Positions 9,510 through 16,200 of a stretch of DNA of 35,173 nucleotides are shown here, in pieces. This DNA is from JAPXSY01 sp034003585. GTDB taxonomy: Bacteria; Verrucomicrobiota; Kiritimatiellia; RFP12; UBA1067. How positions within the stretch are numbered: position 1 is the first letter of the stretch; every line of letters starts with the position of its first letter. The position numbers and the translations under genes are program-made. The stretch is from positions 1-35,173 of the forward strand of contig JAVEYH010000023.1 in assembly GCA_034003585.1 (NCBI GenBank). The letters are read 5' to 3'. The notes below the pieces were generated by a model that searched no databases, was not told the origin of the DNA, and saw only the letters and a list, made by a program, of their open reading frames with translations.

Positions 9510-11807
9510 ATGACAAAGGTGACGGTAATCTTGGCGGCGTGCACGGTCACATTGGCCGCAAACGCGTTCACGATCGCTGAGAAGGGAAAGACGACGCGGG
9601 TGAGCGTGCCTGCGAATCCTTCCGCATGCGTCGGTTATGCCGCGGAGGAACTCGCGCGGTTTTCCGAGCGTATCACGGGCGGCAGGGTCGAGACCGTCAC
9701 CAATTCCGCCGCCGAGGTGGTCCTCGACGATACCGCGAGGGGCGTGCCCGAGCAGGGGTTTCGGCTGAAGGTCGACGGCAAGGTCCTGCGCATCACGTCC
9801 GGTGCGGACGCCGGCGTTCTCTATGGCGTTTATGAGCTGTTGGAGAAATATGGCGGCTGCCGGTGGTACACAAGCTGGATGGAAAAGATTCCCGCAAAGG
9901 ACATTTTTGCCGTTCCGGACCGGTTGAATGACGCGCAGGAACCGGACTTTCGCATGCGCGCGCCGTTCTGGTGGGACTTCAACCAGCACGCCGATTTCGC
10001 GGTGCGCAACCGCGTGAACGGCGAGTGGTGTGGACCGAAAGCGAAACACGGCGGCGCGCCATACGCTTTCGCGGCGGGACTGGGCGGGCATTCCTTCAAC
10101 ATCATCTGTCCGGTGAAGGAGTACGGCCCGACCCATCCCGAGTGGTTCTCGAAGGACGTGAACGGCGCGATGCTCGGCAAGACCGGACGCTACTGCCAGC
10201 TCTGCCTCACCCAGCCCGAACTCACCGCGTTCGTTATCTCCAACATGACGGAGCGCATCCGCAAGGACCCGGACAAGAAGATCGTGGGGCTCATGCAGAA
10301 CGACAACCAGCACGCGTGCTGCTGCCCCGCCTGTGCGGCGATAGCGAAGGAGGAAGGTTCGCAGTCCGGTCCGGTCATCCGGTTCGTCAACACCGTCGCC
10401 GAGGCACTGGAGAAGGAGTTTCCCGACCTCAAGGTCGTCACCTTCGCCTACCAGTACACGCGCCATCCGCCGAAGAAAACGAAGCCGCGCCACAACGTGA
10501 TGGTCGAACTCTGCAGCGTGGAGTGCGATTTCTCGACGCCGATCGACCAGTCGTTCTCGCGCGTCAACCAGAAATTCCTGAAAGACCTTGAGGGCTGGGC
10601 GGCAATCACCGACAGGCTCTACGTCTGGGACTACGCGACAGACTTCGGCCACTACCTCGCGCCCTATCCGAACGTGATGGCGCAGCAGGGCAACTACCGG
10701 CTCTTCAAAAAGAACAAGGTGGATCTTCTTTTCGCGCAGGGCTCCTACACGAGCTGCAAGGGCGACTTCGCGGAGCTGAAGGGCTGGCTGCAGTCCAAGC
10801 TCATGTGGAACGTGGACACGAAGGTTCAGGAGCTGCTGGAAGACTTCTTCGACGGCTATTACGGCAAGGCCGCGCCCTGGGTGCGCACGTATTTCGACGC
10901 GCTGCACAGCTATTTCCGCGACACCGCGAACGAGCCGATGGGCATCGGCATGAACATCTGCACGAAGAGCTTTCCCGACGATTTTTTCGACCGGTCGGAA
11001 ATGCTCTGGGAGCTCGCCGCAAAGGCGGTGGAGAACGAACCCGACTGCTACCGGAAAAACGTCCGCCACGGCATGTTCGACGTCTGGTACGCGCAGTACG
11101 TCCGGATGGGCGGTTCGAAGGGCAAGGCGGCATGGCTCATGGACGATCCTTCGAGGCTGCTCGCGCGCATGAACCGCCGGAGCGACTACGTGAAGAAAAT
11201 GATGGACGTGAAACGTGAACTGGGCCGGACATTCCATCCGTACGAATGGCCGACGTTCAAGCCCGATCCGTTCTTTACCGAGCTTGCGAGCGCCGAGACG
11301 AACGGCTTCCCCAAGGTGACGGCCGTGCCGGGCGCGAAGCGGGCGACGATCGAGGAGACCTTCATACGCGTGCCCGGACACTGGGGCGAGACCGTGGACG
11401 ATCCCAAGGCGGGCGACGGCAGGGCGGAAAAGCTCTTCACGAACAACTCCGAATGGTCCTGCAACATTCCGCTCGACAACCTCGCCGTCGATGAGTGGAA
11501 AAAGTTCCGCGTGCGGATCCGCGTGCGCGTGCAGCTCAGGGAGGGTGCCGATCTTGCGAAGGACGCCTTTGCCGCCGGAATCTACGACTCGGAGGCGCGG
11601 CGTCCCGTGGACGGCGGCAAGCGCTGGAAGATCGGGGACATCGCCGACAACGAGTATCATTGGTACGATTTTGCCGTCTGGCCCGGCAAGATGGGGGGAC
11701 AGCAGTTCGTCTGGGTCCAGCCCGGCGGTTTCGACAGGACCAACAAGGAGAATCCCGGCATCGAGGGCATTTACGTGGACTGTATGGAGTTAGAGGAGAT
11801 CGAATGA
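9510..11807 (+). CDS. Exported DUF4838 protein (first of a tandem pair)
   Basis: The 765-residue protein has a Sec signal peptide ending LAANA-F. An N-terminal domain (about 20-130) resembles the alpha/beta domain that precedes the barrel in GH20 and related hydrolases (segment GVLYGVYELLEKYGGCRWY). The DUF4838 region (about 150-430) includes GHSFN, QNDN and the cysteine cluster H268-A-C-C-C-P-A-C275, and a beta-rich tail follows to the end. DUF4838 proteins are widespread in polysaccharide loci and are thought to be TIM-barrel glycosidase-like, but no reaction is established to my knowledge. A GAAGGGAAAA ribosome-binding stretch precedes the ATG, 50 bases after the previous stop. The stop overlaps the next gene's ATG. 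It shares its N-terminal layout and Cys motif with the next gene, so the two are paralogues. Confidence 0.8.
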   Translation: MTKVTVILAACTVTLAANAFTIAEKGKTTRVSVPANPSACVGYAAEELARFSERITGGRVETVTNSAAEVVLDDTARGVPEQGFRLKVDGKVLRITSGADAGVLYGVYELLEKYGGCRWYTSWMEKIPAKDIFAVPDRLNDAQEPDFRMRAPFWWDFNQHADFAVRNRVNGEWCGPKAKHGGAPYAFAAGLGGHSFNIICPVKEYGPTHPEWFSKDVNGAMLGKTGRYCQLCLTQPELTAFVISNMTERIRKDPDKKIVGLMQNDNQHACCCPACAAIAKEEGSQSGPVIRFVNTVAEALEKEFPDLKVVTFAYQYTRHPPKKTKPRHNVMVELCSVECDFSTPIDQSFSRVNQKFLKDLEGWAAITDRLYVWDYATDFGHYLAPYPNVMAQQGNYRLFKKNKVDLLFAQGSYTSCKGDFAELKGWLQSKLMWNVDTKVQELLEDFFDGYYGKAAPWVRTYFDALHSYFRDTANEPMGIGMNICTKSFPDDFFDRSEMLWELAAKAVENEPDCYRKNVRHGMFDVWYAQYVRMGGSKGKAAWLMDDPSRLLARMNRRSDYVKKMMDVKRELGRTFHPYEWPTFKPDPFFTELASAETNGFPKVTAVPGAKRATIEETFIRVPGHWGETVDDPKAGDGRAEKLFTNNSEWSCNIPLDNLAVDEWKKFRVRIRVRVQLREGADLAKDAFAAGIYDSEARRPVDGGKRWKIGDIADNEYHWYDFAVWPGKMGGQQFVWVQPGGFDRTNKENPGIEGIYVDCMELEEIE

Positions 11808-14194
11808 AAGCGAACACGCTCAGGATTTTCGTGCTTGTAACGGCGGGAGCGTTGGCCGCAAACGCGGCGACGATCGTGGAGAAAGGGAGAAGCGGTTACG
11901 CGATCGTGGCCGGCGCGGATGCGGCGGAAACCGTCGCGGCGGACGAGCTCCGCGAAATCATCCTGAAGTCGACGGGCGTCGATCTCCCGGTGGTCTGCGC
12001 CGCCCATTCGGATAAACAGGCCGGTCTCGAAAAGGCGGACCATTTCCTCTTTGTCGGGCGCACCCCGGAAGCGGAATCCGTGTTCGGCAAGGACGACCTC
12101 GGTGAGAACGAATACGCGGTGACCGAAAAAAAGCCGTTCCTCGGGCTCTTCGGCGGCGGCGACATCTGGCTGCGCGGAAACAACTGGAACGGGACGCTGC
12201 TCGCGGTCTACGCGTTCTGCGAGGACGTGCTCGGCTACCGCCACTTCTTCCCCGAGGACGGCGGCGAGAAGATCGTGAGAACCGACCGCGTCGACACGGC
12301 GGGCTATTCCCTCCGCAAGGCCCAGTCGTTTGCGTTCGGGCGCGGGCTCACCCATACCTACCTCTACGGCTCGACCAATCTCATCCCCTACCTTTTCCGC
12401 AACGGATCGATCGGGAAGAAGAGCTGGGCGCAAAAGACCAAGTACAAGGACATGGAGCCTCCTTTCCCGATGCGCGATTCCGGACATGGCTTCTGTCTTT
12501 ACATGCCGTGCAAGCGGCTGTACATGGACGCTTATCCCTGGGATGAGAAGATCGACTTCTTCGCCGAGCACCCGGAATGGTTCTCGATGACGCGCGACGG
12601 CAAACGCACGGACCGGATGCAGCTCTGCTTTTCCAATGCGGACATGCGCAAGGCCTTCACGAAGCGTGTCCTCGAACGGTGCCGCCGCGTCGGCGGAAAC
12701 GGCGTTCTCACGATCGGCGCGAACGACGTCCCGGGCGCGTTCTGCTGGTGCCCCGCGTGCGTCGCCCTGCAGAAGAAGTACGAGACGCCGTCGGCACCGT
12801 ATTGGGATTACCTCCCCGAGCTCTGCGCAGCGGTCGCCAGAGAGTATCCGGAAATCCGCATCGAAACGCTCGCCTACCGCAAGGAGCAAAGCGAGAATTT
12901 CCCGAAGGGCATCGATAAATTTCCGGACAACTTCATTTGCGATTTCGCGCCCGTTGACGACGACCAGGGACATTGGATCGGCGGGGAGCGCAACGAGAAG
13001 ACGCTCGACAACCTCAGGAAGTGGTGCAAGGCGTGCAAGAACGTGGACTACTGGTTCTACTCCTGCATGAAGCATCCGTTCGGCCCCGTCAGCCGCGTCG
13101 CCGGCGATCTCCGTCGCATGGACGAGGCGGGCACGGACGGCGCGAAGCTGTGCGGGCTCTACACGCCGTCCCTCACGTGCCTGCAGGACTATCTGTTTCT
13201 CCGGCTCGCGCTCGATCCGAAGCGCGACGAGTGGGCGATCGTGAAGGAGTTCTGCAGTTTCGCGTACGGTCCGGCGAGCGACAAGATCGTCTCGATCATC
13301 CGAGACTGGGACCGGCTCTGGTTCGAAAAGCAGTCTTTCATGGGCATCGACGAGGCGGCGACCACCCGCAAGATCTACCGCGCGGCGGATCTTGTCCGCT
13401 GGCAGAAAGAGCTCGACGAGGCCGAAAAACTTCTCGGTGACGACAAGCACGTCCGCCGTAATTTCGGCATCTTCCGCTGGGACGTCGACTTCCTGACGCT
13501 CACGTTCTGGGGCGATGTGCGGAAACGCAAGGATTGTCCCGCGGACTTGACGCCAGACAGGATTTATGCGCGCATGGAGCCGGTCGTCCTTTGGAAGCGC
13601 TACGGTGCCGCGCCGAAGCCGGGGAAGGAACCGACGGGCATGTACGCGCAGGCGAAGAACGCGTACCTCGTCTCCAAGGCGCTCGACAAGCCCATTCCCG
13701 CGCCTCTGGATAAGCTTGGCACCGACGTCGCGGTCTATCAGCTTCCCCAGTGCGGCGGTTTTCACGGCATCATTGATCCCGACGCCGCGTGCGGCGGGGC
13801 GAAGAGCGAGGTCTTTCCTACGAACAGCACGGTCTTCGCCACCCACAAGGTCGGCTTCGACTACTACGACAACAACCTCAAGCGCATGATCCGGCACGGG
13901 GAAGTCGATTTCAAGGGGTTCAAGCCTGACGAGTACAAGCTTTACTTCGTCGCCAAGGTGAAAATCGTGCCCGGCGCGCTCATCACCTTCGCAAGCTGGT
14001 GGGGCATCGGCCAAAATCTTGCCAACTACTATCCGGAAGGCGACGCCGACCGCGAGTTCGAAATCTGGGCTTCGCTCAAGTTCATCGGGCCGAAATTCGG
14101 CTCCGAAACAAAGGACGGCAAAAACCGCATGGCCTGCGACCGCCTCTTCCTGGTCGACAAGAACGGCAAGAAGTACAAAGGGGAGACCAAGTGA
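11804..14194 (+). CDS. Exported DUF4838 protein (second of a tandem pair)
   Basis: The 796-residue protein starts at the ATG that overlaps the previous stop (ATGA), with GAGG about 8 bases upstream. A longer in-frame reading would run back inside the upstream gene and lacks a signal peptide. The N-terminus (LAANAATIVEKG) closely parallels that of the upstream paralogue. The GH20-like N-terminal domain includes NWNGTLLAVYAFCEDVLGYRHF. The DUF4838 barrel-like part contains GHGFC, GANDVPGAF and C314-W-C-P-A-C319, equivalent to the Cys cluster of its neighbour. A C-terminal beta-rich region (about 600-796) may bind sugar. Its function is unknown but presumably glycan-related from the operon context. 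The two DUF4838 proteins have diverged strongly outside the motifs, which suggests different substrates rather than a recent duplication. Confidence 0.8.
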   Translation: MKANTLRIFVLVTAGALAANAATIVEKGRSGYAIVAGADAAETVAADELREIILKSTGVDLPVVCAAHSDKQAGLEKADHFLFVGRTPEAESVFGKDDLGENEYAVTEKKPFLGLFGGGDIWLRGNNWNGTLLAVYAFCEDVLGYRHFFPEDGGEKIVRTDRVDTAGYSLRKAQSFAFGRGLTHTYLYGSTNLIPYLFRNGSIGKKSWAQKTKYKDMEPPFPMRDSGHGFCLYMPCKRLYMDAYPWDEKIDFFAEHPEWFSMTRDGKRTDRMQLCFSNADMRKAFTKRVLERCRRVGGNGVLTIGANDVPGAFCWCPACVALQKKYETPSAPYWDYLPELCAAVAREYPEIRIETLAYRKEQSENFPKGIDKFPDNFICDFAPVDDDQGHWIGGERNEKTLDNLRKWCKACKNVDYWFYSCMKHPFGPVSRVAGDLRRMDEAGTDGAKLCGLYTPSLTCLQDYLFLRLALDPKRDEWAIVKEFCSFAYGPASDKIVSIIRDWDRLWFEKQSFMGIDEAATTRKIYRAADLVRWQKELDEAEKLLGDDKHVRRNFGIFRWDVDFLTLTFWGDVRKRKDCPADLTPDRIYARMEPVVLWKRYGAAPKPGKEPTGMYAQAKNAYLVSKALDKPIPAPLDKLGTDVAVYQLPQCGGFHGIIDPDAACGGAKSEVFPTNSTVFATHKVGFDYYDNNLKRMIRHGEVDFKGFKPDEYKLYFVAKVKIVPGALITFASWWGIGQNLANYYPEGDADREFEIWASLKFIGPKFGSETKDGKNRMACDRLFLVDKNGKKYKGETK

Positions 14195-15615
14195 ATCGAC
14201 GTGGCTTCATCAGGCTCGCCGCCGTGTCGCCGCTCGCCGCCGCGGCAGTGCCGATATCTCAAACCGATCATTCTTCTCAAACCTCTCAAGCCTTGTCTTT
14301 TGACATTGCCGTCATCGGCGGGAGTACGACGGGCGTTTTCGCCGCCGTGCGGGCGGCTGAGAAGGGCATGAAGGTGGCGCTCGTCGAAAACAACGCGCTT
14401 TTCGGCGGCACGGCGACCGCAGGTTTCGTGCCGGTGTGGCATTCCATGCAGTCGCTGGACGGCTCCAAGGCGGTCATCGGCGGCCTTACGAAGGCGATAC
14501 TCGACCGTCTTGCCGCGCGCGGGGAGGCCGTCACCCATAACAAAAACAAGGCGCCGGTCTGGCGGACGTCTTCGCTGAATGTCGCCGCGCTGTCGATTGC
14601 GCTGGATGAACTGGTCGCGGAACATCCGTCGATCACGCCGATGCTGTCAACACGCTTTGTCGCGGCCGAAACGGACCGTCCCGGACACGTCACGCGCGCC
14701 TACGTCGAGGACAAGGACGGCCGTAAGGCGCTGGAGGCGAAGTTTTTCATCGACTGTTCCGGCGATGCCGACCTCCTGGAGCGCGCCGGCTTCCGGACTT
14801 GGAAACTCAAGCCCTGCGACATGCAGGCCCACACGCTTTGCGCGATTGTCGCGAACGAAGCAGTCGTAAAAAAGCGTCACCCCGATTTTTCGTTTCACGC
14901 GGTGCTCGATCCGCGGAGCGGCGGCGGCTTCAAGCATGTTTTCGGCTGGGATCATGCCGTGATCGGGTGTCCGGACGTGACGTTCAACGCGTTCACGCGC
15001 GTGTCGGACCTTGATCCGTCTCTCGCCGGTGACCTCACCCGTGCGATGCTGGAAGCGCGCGCGCAGCTCAGGCGGATCATCGACCACGCGAACAAGCTGT
15101 TCCCGATGCCGCCGGATGAGCCGAAGCTGGCGATCGTTTCAATCGCGCCGATGCTCGGCATCCGCGAATCGCGTCACGTCACGTGCCTGTATTCCGTCAC
15201 GCGCGAAGACGTCCTTTCCGGACGCATGTACGACGACGTCATCGCCCGCGGCACCTATCGCATCGACGTGCACGAGGGGAAGGGCATCCGGTTCCTCAAT
15301 CTCGACGGGACCGAGAACCTGATGTACGTGGACGACGCCGGCATCGTCCGGTGGAAGAATTCCCGCTGGCGGGCGGAGGGCACGCCTTCCCCGGAGTGCT
15401 ACTCGATCCCCTACCGGGCCCTTGTCCCCGTCGGCTCGGAGAACGTCCTCTGCGCCGGCCGGATGCTGGACTGTTCGCGGGACGCCTACGGAGCTTTGCG
15501 CGTGATGGTGAACTGCAACCAGATGGGCGAAGCCGCGGGACTCGCCGCGGCGAAAGCGGTGAAGGACGGCCTTTCCGCCGCCAAGGCTTATGCCGGGATG
15601 CCCGACGACGCGTAA
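14191..15615 (+). CDS. Tat-exported FAD-dependent oxidoreductase (FAD_oxidored family)
   Basis: The 474-residue protein starts at GTG 14191, overlapping the upstream stop (GTGA) and preceded by GGGGAG. This start puts a twin-arginine signal (NRRGFIRLAAVSPLAAAA) at the N-terminus. The FAD Rossmann motif is V41-I-G-G-S-T-T-G48, ending in an acidic VEN strand about 20 residues later. The family's C-terminal FAD contact region is recognisable as LCAGRMLDCSRDAYGALRVM followed by MGEAAGLAAA. Relatives in PVC bacteria and Bacteroidetes are annotated only as FAD-dependent oxidoreductases and are common in carbohydrate loci. The substrate is unknown. Oxidation of a sugar hydroxyl released by the operon's hydrolases is a reasonable guess only. 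It is the last gene of the coupled operon. Confidence 0.82.
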   Translation: MNRRGFIRLAAVSPLAAAAVPISQTDHSSQTSQALSFDIAVIGGSTTGVFAAVRAAEKGMKVALVENNALFGGTATAGFVPVWHSMQSLDGSKAVIGGLTKAILDRLAARGEAVTHNKNKAPVWRTSSLNVAALSIALDELVAEHPSITPMLSTRFVAAETDRPGHVTRAYVEDKDGRKALEAKFFIDCSGDADLLERAGFRTWKLKPCDMQAHTLCAIVANEAVVKKRHPDFSFHAVLDPRSGGGFKHVFGWDHAVIGCPDVTFNAFTRVSDLDPSLAGDLTRAMLEARAQLRRIIDHANKLFPMPPDEPKLAIVSIAPMLGIRESRHVTCLYSVTREDVLSGRMYDDVIARGTYRIDVHEGKGIRFLNLDGTENLMYVDDAGIVRWKNSRWRAEGTPSPECYSIPYRALVPVGSENVLCAGRMLDCSRDAYGALRVMVNCNQMGEAAGLAAAKAVKDGLSAAKAYAGMPDDA

Positions 15616-15682
15616 AGCAGGCCTCCGGAAAGAAACGGGAATAGGCAACCGCTTGTGCGGGTTCTTTCAACCGGAAGAACGG

Positions 15683-15716
15683 TTTGCGCAACCCTTCGTC
15701 ACTGCGTTTGCGCAAA
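15683..15716. promoter_or_regulatory. Paired TTTGCGCAA palindromes, candidate repressor operator
   Basis: TTTGCGCAA occurs at 15683-15691 and the perfect palindrome TTTGCGCAAA at 15707-15716. Their starts are 24 bases apart, a little over two helical turns. They lie in the 190-base non-coding stretch ahead of the GH16 fragment. A TTG-rich stretch at 15724-15729 and TACTTT about 18 bases later could be a weak promoter immediately downstream. The CG-centred palindrome resembles LacI-type operators, but this is inference. The region also has a small hairpin (GTTCTT/AAGAAC, 15661-15680) after the upstream operon. Confidence 0.4.
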
Positions 15717-15805
15717 ATGTGCCTTGTTGCGACAACTGCGCCAATGCTACTTTGAGGGCATTGATTGTTACCTCTTTTTACGTGATTTGCTCCGGGAGGC
15801 TGGCC

Positions 15806-16177
15806 ATGGGACTGCGAACTGGAAAACTGAATAGGGTGTTACTCGCCATCATGCTGATTTTCGCCGTGACGCGGGGCGCATTCGCGGAGGAGCAGAAACC
15901 GCTTTGTCCCATGGGCACGGGATGGGCGTTTGTGCCCGAATTCAGCGATGAATTCAACGGGGCGCAGTTGGATGCCGCGAAATGGTGGGACTTCAACCCG
16001 TCGTGGCACGGTCGGAAACCAGGGTATTTCTCGCGTGAGAACGTGGCCGTGCGGGACGGGCTGCTCCGCCTGACGGCCCGGGTGCAGAAGCCGGAAAAGG
16101 TGACGGTCGAAAACAAAGTCCGCGGCCACGATAAATTTACCACCGCGAGCGTGAAATCCAAAAAGCGGGTACGGTAA
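15806..16177 (+). pseudogene. GH16 glycoside hydrolase, truncated N-terminal fragment
   Basis: This 123-codon frame starts at an ATG with GGGAGG upstream and a Sec signal peptide (VLLAIMLIFAVTRGAFA). The mature part matches the start of GH16 beta-glucanase/agarase-type domains: FVPEFSDEFNG, LDAAKWWDFNPSWHGRKPGYFSRENVAVRDGLL (split here only by length) and an ending like TTASVKSKKRVR. In intact GH16 proteins this last segment leads into the YGYFEAR strand and then the catalytic ExDxxE, both of which are missing. The frame ends at TAA 16175-16177. The other frames downstream do not restore GH16 sequence, and the next gene's ribosome-binding site follows at once. It is therefore a deletion remnant or an assembly junction. 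No catalytic residues remain, so no activity is expected. Confidence 0.75.
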
Positions 16178-16200
16178 AAGTGGCCAAAGGAAGGGACCTG

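Noticed and set aside
8937..11660. 907-codon minus-strand open frame
   Set aside because: It spans the end of one real gene, an intergenic gap and most of the next on the opposite strand. It is a long GC-driven shadow, not a gene.
11771..14014. 747-codon minus-strand open frame
   Set aside because: It is opposite the second DUF4838 gene, which has a signal peptide, ribosome-binding site and conserved motifs. The antisense product has none.
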